In this document: positions 10,871 through 20,922 of the stretch, one piece after another
How the letters are laid out: every line of letters begins with the position of its first letter
Numbering within the stretch: the stretch's first letter is position 1
Source of the DNA: Prorocentrum cordatum
Taxonomy: Eukaryota > Sar > Dinophyceae > Prorocentrales > Prorocentraceae
DNA: 64,000 bases
Assembly: GCA_963575745.1 (NCBI GenBank)
Contig: CAUYUJ010018468.1
Span: 1-64,000 of the forward strand
Reading direction: 5' to 3'
The notes under the pieces: generated by a model
What the model saw: only the letters and a program-made list of their open reading frames with translations
Told to the model about the DNA's origin: nothing
Database searches by the model: none
Translations under genes and position numbers: made by a program

Positions 10871-11605
10871 CTCCTCCTCCTCTCCTCCTCGCCCCCCTCC
10901 TCCTCCTCTTCCTCCTCTCCCTCCTCCTCCTCCTCCTCCTCCTCCTCCTCCTCCGCCTCCTCCTCCTCCTAGCTCTTCTTGTCCCCCGATCGGTGGGCAA
11001 GTGCTGCAAGGACCTCAACGCAGCGAAGGAGCAATTCGACACTGGCTACAACACGTTCCCTGTAGGGGGGCATTGGACGCTCGAAGATCGACGATCGAAG
11101 ATCGACCCCCGACGATCGACGACTACAGCCAGGCAACTGTGGCCAGGTCGTCAGTCGGTCGTCGGGCGTCGGTTGTCGATCATCGATCGTCGAGCGTCAG
11201 TCGCAGTCGATCGCCGTCGGTGTTGGAGGAGAGGGCAGGGGAGGAGGAGGAGGATGAGGGGGATGAGGAGGAGGAGGAGGTGGAGGAGGAGGAGGATCAT
11301 GCTGATGATGATGATGATGATGAGGAGGAGGAGGAGGAGGAGGAGGAGAAGGAGGAGAGGGAGGAGATCGCCGTCGATCGTCGTCGATCGTCAATCGTCG
11401 ACGGTCGTTGTCGACTGTCGTCGTCCGCCGATCGCCGTCAATCGTCGTCGTCGATCGTTGTCAAACGTCGTTGTCGATCGTCGATTTCGGCATCGGTCGT
11501 CGTCGGTCGACCGTCGTAGTCGCATCGTTGATCGCCGTCGGCGTCGCCTCCGCTCGGTTCCTCATCACGTGGTCGAACATGAAGAACCTCGCGGGTGTCA
11601 AGTGA
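8216..11605 (+). CDS. Gene C: split hypothetical protein with basic nuclear-type motif
   Basis: Function unknown. The proposed start at 8216 reads MGKKAATKQPACPPAAAAG. After a non-coding stretch, the main exon runs from about 8892 (after CTCAG) to about 9800. It contains DRSQRQKLFSALRYMLEN, a helical segment with WLTQEQL and EWPREWASLRKANIKQ, and a KKKRRKQR basic cluster resembling a nuclear localisation signal. Further exons are about 10036-10130 (VKEQSKALNIFKGAVWEW), about 10985-11070 (CCKDLNAAKEQFDTGYN) and a terminal one of about 11535-11605 (FLITWSNMKNLAGVK, then TGA). Introns are GGA-, CTC- and GATCGTCG-rich. The start exon is the least certain part. Confidence 0.55.
8785..8832 (+). repeat. 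Long poly(G) run followed by poly(T)
   Basis: More than 20 consecutive G, then GAAGAAGAGCTGAG, then ten T, inside the first intron of gene C. Such runs are prone to sequencing and assembly error. Confidence 0.8.
9825..10015 (+). repeat. (GGA)n intron of gene C
   Basis: Purine triplet repeat between the main exon and the exon starting near 10036. Confidence 0.75.
10140..10972 (+). repeat. Compound CCT / TCG / CAT microsatellite intron of gene C
   Basis: More than 800 bp of CTCC and CCT repeats. Within it lie a CTCGTC (TCC TCG) block at about 10685-10750 and a (CAT)n block at about 10775-10868. It separates two short exons of gene C. Confidence 0.85.
11075..11535 (+). repeat. GATCGTCG satellite in gene C intron
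   Basis: CGATCGTCGATC-type degenerate palindromic repeat, split by a GGA/GAT purine block at about 11225-11365. It is related in word content to 5516-5765 in gene B. Confidence 0.8.
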
Positions 11606-11940
11606 GTGGACTGCGCCAGGCATTTGGGCTAGCCTTCTCGGGGTGACGTGATCTTTTGCATCGCGTCTAGAAGGCTGACTGGCCGCAGTTCCAGAGCCTT
11701 CCGAGGCTTGGAGGTGGAACCTCATCTTAGCTAGATCGACCACTGAGTTCGAATGTGGTCTAAACACGCTCACGTCACCCCATCCTCCTCCTACCTATAC
11801 CTAGCTTCTGTTCATTCCCTTCTGCCCTCCTGGGGCCTCGACGCCGCGTCTGATGCTCGAGCCTTTGATCAGTTTTGCATGTTCGATGGTTTCTGCGCCA
11901 GCGGGGAGGCGCGGCACCCTTCGCAAGAGACTCTGTTTAG

Positions 11941-12890
11941 ATGGTGCCGCCGATGGCGCCAAGGCCGCAAAGCAGCCAAGGCGATGGCTTGACGAAACAA
12001 TCCACTACCCCACAATGAGGTTTAAAGCGTGATGTGTTTACGAGGTTGGTTTCAGAACTTGCCGAAGGCCATCCGATCGCGGATGGCTTCCGAGCAGTTC
12101 GGAAACCGGCACCCCCAAGAATCCAGGCACTATGAGGATTTTCTGGTCGACATGTTCGTCAGGGGTGAACTCCCTGCCACGCAAGTCATCGCTGGTGCTC
12201 GAGCTTATGCGCGAGACAATCCAGAGCAGCCAGCTCGCTTCTTAAGCAAACAGGCAAAACTCGAGCGCCGCGCGGCCAATGATCACAGGCCCTCGTTTTT
12301 TTACTCCTCCAACTCCCTCCCTCTCCCCTCTCAGTCCCTTCCCCCTCTCATTTCCTGTCCTCCTCCTCCTCCTGTCCTTCTTCCTCCTCTCCGCTCCCAG
12401 GAGCTGCCATCGCTCGAGTGTTGCCTGTTTGCAGGGATCTGTGCAGACGGCTTGGCAAGATGACACATCTTCCACCTACGTATGAGGCCGACGTAGACTT
12501 CTGGGACCCCAAGACAGCCCTACCGTTCAAGGGGAAAATCAGGTTCATGTTGCCGCACGAGCTTTTGGATTTCATCGTGCCTTGGGGCCTGGAAAAATCA
12601 TTCTGTGAAATGCCAGAGGACAGGACGGGGATGTACGAACTGGTCCAGAGAACTGTCACGAAACTGGGTTTGTCCGATGACCCACCTGTAGCAGGGATTG
12701 GGCTCTGGGGCGATTCAGCTCCATACGCCCACAGAGATTCTATTTATGTCATGCTCTGGAACCTCATCACTGGACCGATGAATGAGCGGTGGTGGTTTTG
12801 TACATTTCCGAAGCGGTATACCTGCCAATGCGGATGCTTTGGCCGACATACTTTTAAGGCTCGCGTCTCCTCTTAGAGCTCCTCAGGGGA

Positions 12891-12922
<32 letters not shown>

Positions 12923-14394
12923 GAGGAAGGGGAGGAGGAGGAAGGAGGAGGGGAGGAGGAGGTAGAGGGGGAGGAGGGAGGAGGAGGGGGAGGAGGGGAG
13001 GAGGACGAGGAGGAGGAGGAGGAGGGGGAGGAGAGAGGAGGAGGAGAGAGGGAGGGGGGAGGGAACTCACGTCATCCCCTCCTCCATCGGTGGTGTGGGA
13101 CGTGCTCCGCTGGAGCATCACGGCGTGGCTGAGTGGCAAGATGCCGAGCGAGCGCCACGACAATATACCGTTTACAGTGTCCAAGCGGCCTGGAGATCAG
13201 TTTCGTGCTAGACGAACTGGTGATGCATTGGGCATCCGTGCTGTGGTCACTCAGCGTAGGGGTGATTGGGCATGGCTCAAGCAAGGGCTTGGCCTGACTG
13301 GGTGGCACACGGGTGGCCCCGAGTGCCGTGTATGTTTCAAGTGCCGTTGTTCCGTCAAGAACATGATGGATGTAGATCTCAATGCTGAGTGGAGACAAAC
13401 GCTAGAAACACATTCAACGTTCATGGACGACATCCTGAAAAACAGAAAATACTTGTGCGGGTTGTTTACCATTCCAGGCTTCAGCATTGAGATGGTGACC
13501 GCAGATTTGATGCACTGTTCATGCTTGGGTATCCTGCAGTATTGTTTGGGCAATGTGGCGTGGGAACTGTTCAGGGAGTTGGGGGGCACCTACAAAAAAT
13601 ATGTGGATGCGTGTGGCAAGCTAGTTGGCATGATTAAGATGATCAGCGCGCAGCTGAAGATAGAGCCACCCTTGAACAATTTAACCGTGGGTATGCTGCG
13701 CGGCTCGGAGACGGCGAAGCCTAAGATGAAGCTCAAGGCAAGAATGGGGTCGTGAGAGTAAGGGGTATGAGGGTGAGGGGGGGGGGGAGGAGGAGGAAGA
13801 GGAGGGGGGGGAGGATTGGTGAGGAGGAGGAGGAGAACGAGGAGGAGGAGGAGGAGGAGGGCAGGAGGAGGAGGAGGAGGAGGGGGAGGAGGAGGAGAAT
13901 GAGGAGACTGGAAAATCGATAGCTGTGAGCTTCACCCTATGGCTTCATAGGCTGCCGAGGGCAGACGGATGCTGGTTGTAGTGCGCGAGCTTCTGGCGAA
14001 GCTCTTCTCTTTGCAATCCCCGTACGAGCACACTCGTTTTCACTGTGTGGATGCTCTGTGTCGGGTGCACGACGAGGCTAAAAACTGGAACAGCGAAACC
14101 TCCCCCCTCGAGATCGGGAAGTGCGCCCGCCAGCATTGCACGCTATATCGCCAACTGTCGTTGCAAAACGGTGATGGGATGAACACGAATGTTTTTTGGA
14201 GATGGCACCCGAAACATCACGTATTCTTGCACTGCTGCGAGGACCAAGTGTTATTGCATGACAACCCGCGTACATACTGGTGCTACGGCGACGAGGCTGA
14301 GATAGGGGCGGCGGCAAAGCTGGCGAAAGCCTCTCACGCTAGGACGTTGAGCACGAACATTATGGAGCGCTACCGTTTGCGCAAGCTTGTGTAA
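11941..14394 (+). CDS. Gene D: split transposase-like hypothetical protein
   Basis: Best described as a dinoflagellate multicopy family, possibly derived from a DDE-type transposase (inference). A first exon may be about 11941-12020 (MVPPMAPRPQSSQGDG). Coding then runs about 12057-12285 (FLVDMFVRGELPATQVIAG), about 12435-12865 (FMLPHELLDFIVPWG, then a GLWGDSAPYAHRDS block and a CQCGCFGRHTF Cys cluster), about 13063-13737 (VWDVLRWSITAW, CRVCFKCRC and TADLMHCSCLGILQYCLG) and 13951-14394, ending at TAA. The acidic residues in WGDSAPYAHRD and TADLMH are candidate catalytic positions. The introns before 13063 and 13951 are GGA-rich. Several junctions are uncertain. Confidence 0.55.
12870..13060 (+). 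repeat. (GGA)n intron of gene D
   Basis: Purine repeat between the CGCFGRHTF exon and the exon reading VWDVLRWSI. The exact donor and acceptor are unclear. Confidence 0.7.
13738..13950 (+). other. 213-nt GC-AG intron of gene D
   Basis: The upstream exon ends ...CTCAAG. The intron begins GCAAGAATGG, is mostly GGA repeat, and ends GGCTTCATAG. Splicing is in phase 0, and both flanking exons keep the same reading frame. GC donors are known in dinoflagellates. Confidence 0.7.
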
Positions 14395-14499
14395 AGATCG
14401 AGTCCCCGAGAATTTATGTTTAGTCCGTGGTAATTCACGACTAAGGGCGACGACGTTCGCCTCTGCCCATGGCGGCGCGGCTCTATTCCTCCTCCTCCT

Positions 14500-14655
14500 C
14501 CTCCATCTCCTCCTCCTCCTCCTCCTCCTCCTCCTCCTCCTCATTCTCCTCATCATCTCCCTCCTCCCCCCCTTTCCTCCTCCTCCTCCTCCTCCTCCTC
14601 CTCCTCCTCATCCTCTTCCTCCCCCTCCTCCTCATGCTCCTCCTGCGCTGGTGAC
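14500..14655 (+). repeat. (CTC)n microsatellite
   Basis: Pyrimidine triplet repeat about 100 bp downstream of the gene D stop codon. The following 14656-14990 is G+C-rich with a few TTGG/CTGG repeats and no clear gene. Confidence 0.8.
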
Positions 14656-15059
14656 TTGACGATTTCGGTGTTTGGAGTTCCCTGGAGGCCTGGCTGGCCC
14701 TGGGCGACCTCTCCTGGAGACCCTGGGGGTTTCGGGCCCAGATGTGGCATCGCATCGTAGAGAACCGCATCTCTCTCCCCCACCATCTTTTGCGTGCCGC
14801 CGATGCTACTCTAACGCGTGCGTGTATACTACGCCGATGCTATGCTCTCTGGTCTATCTGCAGGCCATCGCACTCGTGACAGCCTTCTGGGCGCTGCTGT
14901 GGTGAGAAATGGCAGTCCTCCGCCTCAGGGGGTCGCCATCGCCTCCTCCGTCACCCTTCTCTATCCTGGAGTCGGTCGTCACTTCCCCCCTCTTCGAAGC
15001 AGAACGACGGGGAGGAGGAGGGGGAGGAGGAGGAGCCGAGCAGGAGAAGGAGGAGGATA

Positions 15060-16140
15060 CATGGGAGAAGGGGAAGAGGAATGATGATGATGAGGAGGAG
15101 GAGGAGGAGAAGGAGGATCAAGATCCACCACCCTCCTCATCCTCCACCACCCTTCCTCTTCTGTCCCTCCTCCTCCATCCATCGCTTTCTCCAGCTCTCC
15201 CTCTCTCGTTAGTGCCCCAGTCCTTCCTCTTCTCCCTCCTCCCCATCCTCATCCCGTTCCTCCTCCTGCTCCTTCTCCTCCTCCTCCTCATCCTCCTCCC
15301 CCTCCTACTCCTCCTCCTCATCTCCTCCACCTCTCCTTCTCTCCCTCTTCCTCCCCCTCCTCCTCCTCATCCGCCTCGTTTTGGTTCAAGGTCGCTCAAG
15401 CTCGATCGGACTCCGCCGCGCCCGCTGTCCGCTCCTCCTTCTCCTACCCCTTCCTCCTCCTCTCCTCCTCTTTTTTTGGTTCAAGGTCCCATGGCTCAAA
15501 CTCGTTCGGACTCCGCCACGCCCGTTGTCCGCTCCTCCTCCTCAGACTCCTCCTGCCCCTCCTCCGTCCGCTCAGCTTCCCTATGGGCTCAAACCTTTTG
15601 GTTCAAGGTCCCATGGCTCAATTCGTTTGGACTCCGCCACGCCCGCTGTCCGCTCCTCCTCCTCATACTCCTCTTGCTCCTCCTCCTCCTCATCACTCTT
15701 CTCCTCCTCTTCCTTTTCCTCCTCCTCCTCCTCCCCCTCCTCCTGCGCCTGCTCCTCCCGCTCCTCCTCCTCATCCTCCTCCTCCCTGCTCCTCCTCCTC
15801 CTCCTCCTCTTCCTCTCCTCCGCCACTCTTCCTCCTCCTCCTCCCTCTCCTCCTCCTCCTCCTCCTCCTCCTCCTCCTCTTCTCCTCCTCCTCCTCTCCT
15901 CCTCCTCCTCCTCTCTCCTCTCCTCCTCCTCCTCCTCCTCCTCCCTCTCCTCCCACTGCTCCCTCTCCTCCTCAGTATCCCGTCCTCCTCCTCCTCCTGC
16001 TGCTCCTCCCCCCCCTCCTCCTCCTCCTCCTCCTCCTCCTCCTCCTCCTCCTCCTCCTCCTCCTCCTCCTCCTCCTCCTCCTCCTCCTCCTCCTCCTCCC
16101 CCCTCCTCTTCCTCCTCCTCCTCCTCCTCCTCCTCCACCT
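15060..16140 (+). repeat. 1-kb CTC satellite with three dispersed ~70-bp units
   Basis: GGA-rich at its start, then a long CTC array. Units reading TTTTGGTTCAAGGTC...GGCTCAA...GGACTCCGCCACGCCCGCTGTCCGCTC sit at about 15375-15435, 15475-15540 and 15595-15655. They match the pair at 6885-7030. Open frames of more than 300 codons on both strands are products of the repeat. Confidence 0.85.
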
Positions 16141-16364
16141 CGTCGCGCGACGGTAGCGGTCTGTTCGATGATGGCAAGACGGCGACGATGATCACGACTA
16201 CCAAACACGAACGACAACGAACAGCCGAACCGAACCAGAAACGAGGAACAGAAAATGAAGCGAGGCATCGGATTAGGAGGATCAAGCAGAAAGGCTGGCA
16301 AGGGAGGAGGAAGGAAGGGCTGGCGCTGCGCTGCGAAAGTCAAGGCACATGGCAAAATGAGTAG
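16141..16364 (+). CDS. Possible terminal exon, unidentified
   Basis: After the CTC array comes non-repetitive sequence open to a TAG at 16362. It encodes a hydrophilic, basic stretch with TTTKHERQRTAEP and RHRIRRIKQKGWQGRRK. If real, it would be the 3' exon of a gene whose intron is the CTC array. There is no recognised domain and no independent support. Confidence 0.25.
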
Positions 16365-16429
16365 AAAGGTCCCAGCCGCTTGGGTCGGTACCAGACGCCC
16401 GTGGATCTATAATATCGCCCCGATGCACA

Positions 16430-16640
16430 ACAAAATCTTGAATTGTTCCTTCGCCTTCCGTCACGTTTCCTTCATTTTCCTTCATTTTTCCGTCATTTGT
16501 TCCGTCATTTTTTCCGGCATTTTTCCGTCATTTGCCCTTCGAATCCCAACATGTTCCTTCATTTTTTCCTTCATTTTTTCTTTCATTTTCCTTCATTCGT
16601 TGAAGCTTCGGCGAAGCTGATTTTCATTCATTTTTTGAAG
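16430..16640 (+). repeat. TCATTTTTCC-type AT-rich repeat
   Basis: Ten or more irregular copies of yCrTCATTTTTCC. The words match one arm of the foldback at 7788-8062, so it may be a solo arm of the same family. A further A+T-rich stretch runs to about 16765. Confidence 0.7.
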
Positions 16641-16765
16641 AAAGATTTTTTTCTTTTTTTAGAAGACGCGTCATTATTTAGGAAAAAGTAATGGAGAAAC
16701 AATCCTAAAGACAATAAAAAGAAAAAAACATAAAATATGATATCTTCTTTTTTTTATGTAGATCG

Positions 16766-17700
16766 GATGGTCTGGGTACGTTAGGTGCCCTGAATACCGC
16801 GAGGGCTCGGGGCCCTGGCGGTGGAGTCAGCGACGCGCTGCTGACCCCGGGCTCTGAGGTCGGGATCGGGGCGAGGGCCCCCCGCAATGTCGACGCCTGC
16901 GGCGTCGGAGCCGTCGCGCGCGTTCCCTCCGGGAGCGAGGGTCACTCGGGGGCCCTGTGGGCGGAAGGGAAGGGTGGGTGTAATGGAATCAAATGCGAGG
17001 AGCGGAGGGACAGCGCTGTCTTGCGCGCCAGGGTTACCAAGGCTACCAGGGCTGCGACTAACGGCCGCTTGTTCTCTTGAGTACGTCAGGCTTGTCCCGC
17101 GGGACCCATCCTCTTCTCGGTTAACGGCCGAACTGTCATTCCTCCATTCACCAGAGTCTGCGGGATCGATCGGAGGATCCGACGTGAGATCGATCATTAT
17201 GAGGTCGATCGGATCTCCCTCTGAGCCCGGTGGCGAGGGTTGCCCAGGAAGGATCTGGGACAAAGCGTTAACCACGGGGGGGGGGGGGGCTGGCTGCAGC
17301 CAGCGCGTGGCCCCCCAGGGCCTGCACTAGGCTCGTGCCCCCGCCCTATCTTTCACCGACCCGATCGATGTCGCGATGGGAAGCCCCCTCCTCCATGGAG
17401 CTAGGCCCGGCCTAGCGCCTCGCCAGGCGCTGCCCCGCGGGCAGCGCAAGCGGCCCGGGATCGAGCGGGGCCTAGGGGGCCGCGAGCGGGCGCGGGGGGG
17501 CCGCGGCGGCCCTGCAGCGCGTCGGGCGCCCCCTCGAGAGCGGGGGCCGCCCGCGGACGGCTCGAGCGATACTGCCGCGAGAACCTGCAAAGCGCGTTGC
17601 CAAATCGCTTAATTACTGCTAGCTTTCAACGAGAGGGCCGCCGGCAGAATAACGGCACCCTAACCGCCAGCAGCCACTTTGAGGTGTGAGAGGCCCCGGC
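16766..17700. other. G+C-rich region without a clear gene
   Basis: It contains a run of 12 G at about 17279-17290 and palindromic GGCCTAG/CGCGGG words. A 164-codon minus-strand frame (16781-17275) has an IMIDLTSD core like the one in gene B. Its composition gives no further support, so I do not call it a gene. Confidence 0.4.
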
Positions 17701-17701
17701 C

Positions 17702-19262
17702 TCACTGCCCCATCAACACCTCTCCGTCGGCCAGCGGCCGACTAGCGGTGCGTCGGCGCCGCGGTTGGCGCCGCCGCCCCCGCCAGCCCCGACGCAATAA
17801 GAGTGCCGAGGATAGACCCAGTCTGACTCCAGGCGCCGATGACCCAAAGGAAATGAAACAAAAGCCAACACTGTTCCAAGTCGACGCCTGGCCGAGGTTG
17901 TTCAGCCCAGGCCATTGCCCCCCACGATTAAGGAAGAAGGATGCATCGATGATCGCCCGAATCAGCAGCGCGAAAGAGGCCGCGCGAAGCACGCCAGAGG
18001 AAAGATCGCATAGGGTGCTCATCCCCAGTGAGTCGTGTGCGATGGCGAGTACCGAGCCCGAAATGCCCCAAATGCTGGTAGCCGTACCCCACAGAAGAAG
18101 CACCCAGATGAACCGCACGCTCAAGGTCTCAATGACGCGAGCGGGAGGGGCCAAGTCAGGGTCGAAAGTGAATCGCACAGCACGCAGCTGCACGGCTGCC
18201 ATGGCGCCCGCGATCATCAAGCCCCAAAACCAGCATGTTGGCCATCATGAGGACATTGAAGATAGACCCGGCACGCGCGGCCGCCTCCGCCCGTTGCTGG
18301 ACAATGCGAATTTCGGTCCGCCACGAAGTGCAGAGGCGAGGGAAGGCAACGCAACGAGAGCAACTGGGCACCGCCGGAGTGCCCCCGTCAACCACCGCAG
18401 CGCCAGACCTGTCGCACGGGATGGTCGTGGCAGGCGGCTCGTCCACCGTGTCCATGCGCACGCCAATCCTCGCATGATCGCAGCAAGCCCTGCCCTCGGC
18501 ATAGCTACGCAGCAAGGTGATCTCTGAGCCACCTTCAGCCTGCTTCTTCAGCTCAGCCATATGAGTCGGAGCATAGTCGCGACGGTGGAAGCACTCTCCA
18601 TGGGCGGGCCAAGGCACCATAATGAAATGAGGCTGCACCACAGTCAGAATGCAGCCGCGAAGCAAAGTCGGGTGACGACACCAGCAGAATGGGTTGCCAC
18701 AAGACCGGGTGACGGGCTCCCACCTGACACCAGAGTGCAGCGGGTAACCATCCATCATGTGCCACTGATCGTCGGTGATGTTCGACCCGCAGTGCTGCCC
18801 ATAGAATGCGGCGCGAGGACGGCCGGAGCCATCACTCTCAAGAACCGTCACATTCGCAACGCCATAATTGGGCGAGGGGTGCGCCGCCACGGAGTCGCAC
18901 GGCACGTTGAACTGAACAGGACCCGGCAGATCGTCACCATACTGCGCGCCGTCGAACTCCGACCATGGCACGTCGAGTGGCACGCGGTGGCCGCCCAGCT
19001 CAAGGCCCGGCGAGCCCAAGAGCAAGCCGAAGCAGCGCATGAACGACGGACAGCCATAGATGGTGAACCACACAAGGGTCGCCAAGCCAAGCGCGGTGCC
19101 CAGGATGCACCTGGAGCGCACACGCGCCGCCCGCTCAGTTGCGGCAAAGAACGCATGGTCCTGGCGCTCCTGCTCACCCAAGCCAATGTGAACATTGGCA
19201 GAGTCGACGAGCAGCGCCTCGTAGGCCGCCATGGCAACTGGAAAGTTGATTGCCGCGGCCAC
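17702..19262 (-). CDS. Putative multi-pass membrane protein, frameshifted
   Basis: Function unknown. The first frame starts at 19262 (alternative Met near 19232). It has one hydrophobic segment at about residues 53-72 (ILGTALGLATLVWFTIYG). A Cys-rich, presumably lumenal or extracellular region follows, with an NIT glycosylation-type site and CGNPFCWC. It ends in the start of another hydrophobic segment (IFNVLMMANMLVLGL). Near 18221-18230 (a CCCC-AAAA run) the reading passes to a second frame, giving three more hydrophobic segments and a basic tail, with the stop at 17702. One indel explains the break. The layout is one N-terminal membrane segment, a large loop and a C-terminal membrane cluster. 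There is no family match I can name. No intron is visible. Confidence 0.5.
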
Positions 19263-20571
19263 GCGCGGGCTCGAGTGCGAGGGCTGAACCAGGCAGCGGG
19301 CCGGCGCTTGATCCTTGAGCCAGAGGCTACGGGCCGGTGGGGGGCACTTTTATGGTCAGCGGCCGCGGGCGAGCGCGCCGGCGGCGAGCCCAGTCAAAGC
19401 TGGGCACGCAGCGACGAATTAACCTGATGCGACGGAGGGTGGCCACACAACAGCGGCTAACCGAGCCCTCACGCAGCAATCCAGCGGCGGACTGGCGAGT
19501 GGGGGGCAACTGAAACTGAGTCGCACTGCCAGCGCGAAAGCACGCAAAACGTCGGGGCCCCAGGGAGTCGGAACAAACGACGACCCAGGCCGTAAGCCGA
19601 AATTAATGCAAGGACGCAACCCCAGACAACTGCGTGAGTACCAGGGTGGCCCGAAGGACCGTCGGTCAAATAATTAAAACCAGGAGGCGAGAGCGTTGGC
19701 GGGCTGCGACGTCCAAGGGCGGCCGTAGCCGCATAGTCCCGAGGCAGCAGAACCCGCGCATGCGAGAAGCAGCAGAGCTGCCACGCAGCCAAAATGGCGC
19801 GGGTCACCACGAACCAATGCGCGAAGCGGCGCCAGGTTGACCACCACGAGCCCAGCGCACCGAGGCGGCGACGGACGGGCGAGAGCACCACGGGGAAGAC
19901 CCAAGCCTGAGCCCAGGGTACCGGCCACACGTGGTGGGGCGAACAAGACAGAGCGGTGCCGAAGGCGGCCGCCGGCCCCGTAGAAGGAAAGAGCAACCGC
20001 GATTTGATCGGCAAAGCGAGGGCCAGCGCGGCGGGGGACGACGCCACCGACCGACGAAGAGATCGGAGGCCAAGCCGAGCGGGGGGGGGGGGCACCCCGA
20101 CCCGGCGGGCCGCCAGGCAGCGCGGGATATCCCGCCCCGGGGGCGAGAACATCTACAGCGGGCCAAAGGCCGATATTGGACAGGTGGACCACGTCCCCAG
20201 CAGTAGCCCACGAGTCAGTATTGTCAGCGCGCCACTGCTCAAGTTCCCAAGGACGGGGAGCAATGGGGGCTGGGCAGGGAGAGGCGCCGGGGAGGGAGCA
20301 CTGCCTGCAAGTCGATCGGCGGCCACAGCGGGGAACGCGGCGGACACGTCTAGGGCGAAACAGAGGGGGCGGACAGGTAGGCCACGGCCCCGGCGGAGGC
20401 CCACGAGTCAGCATGGTTGCTTTATTGATTTTTTTTTGTTTCGAAAAACACTCCGGCCTGAGGCCACCCGCCCCCGCAAAAAGGGTGAGCTCGCGCCGCG
20501 CTCGGGGCCTCGGTCCGGGCCCAGCTCGGGCACCTCGTGGGTCCAAGCTTCCGTCCGCTTCTCTGGTGAGC
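19263..20571. other. G+C-rich spacer with a duplicated ~50-bp block
   Basis: No gene supported. Long minus-strand frames (19469-20152 and 19674-20546) overlap one another and look like composition artefacts. Near-identical blocks at about 20175-20225 and 20370-20420 share GGACAGGTrGrCCACG and GCCCACGAGTCAG, about 194 bp apart. A run of ten T lies at about 20430. Confidence 0.5.
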
Positions 20572-20922
20572 TCAGGCCAAGTCCGCGGCCTCGATCTCCC
20601 CGACTTCGATCGAGTTCGTCGTAGACGTCCCGAGCGCTTTGGCGATGTCCACGGTCGCCATGATGCCCCCCTCCACAGCCGCCGCGATCGCAGACCGATG
20701 CTGTTCCATGCCGTAGATGCGGGCCATGGTGCCGGCCAATGTCTGAGCCTCGAGGCTCTCCTTGCCTAGGGTAGCCAGCGGTGCTCCGGCAGAGCTGGCC
20801 CTCGTCGTCCGCATCCTCGGCGGGATCGATCCCTTCTTCATTCCCAAAGGGATGGCGAAAGAGCGTGAGTTGCTAGAGCCGCTGTCTCCTCCACACAGCT
20901 TATGAAGAGGCCCGTTGATCAC
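20572..20922 (-). CDS. Small hypothetical protein, 116 codons
   Basis: The ATG at 20922 opens MINGPLHKLCGGDSGSSNS, and the frame ends EVGEIEAADLA with a stop at 20572. The C-terminal half is helical and alanine-rich (MEQHRSAIAAAVEGGIMATVDIAK family of residues). Codon usage looks protein-like, unlike the surrounding frames. There is no known domain and no clear partner gene. Confidence 0.35.
   Translation of the reverse strand: MINGPLHKLCGGDSGSSNSRSFAIPLGMKKGSIPPRMRTTRASSAGAPLATLGKESLEAQTLAGTMARIYGMEQHRSAIAAAVEGGIMATVDIAKALGTSTTNSIEVGEIEAADLA

Noticed and set aside
16781-17275. 164-codon minus-strand ORF with IDLTSD core
   Set aside because: Only the short motif is suggestive. The rest is low-complexity and there is no splice or neighbour support.
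19469-20546. Two overlapping minus-strand ORFs of 227 and 290 codons
   Set aside because: They occupy the same bases in different frames, are Arg/Pro/Gly-rich as expected from G+C-rich DNA, and contain duplicated non-coding blocks.
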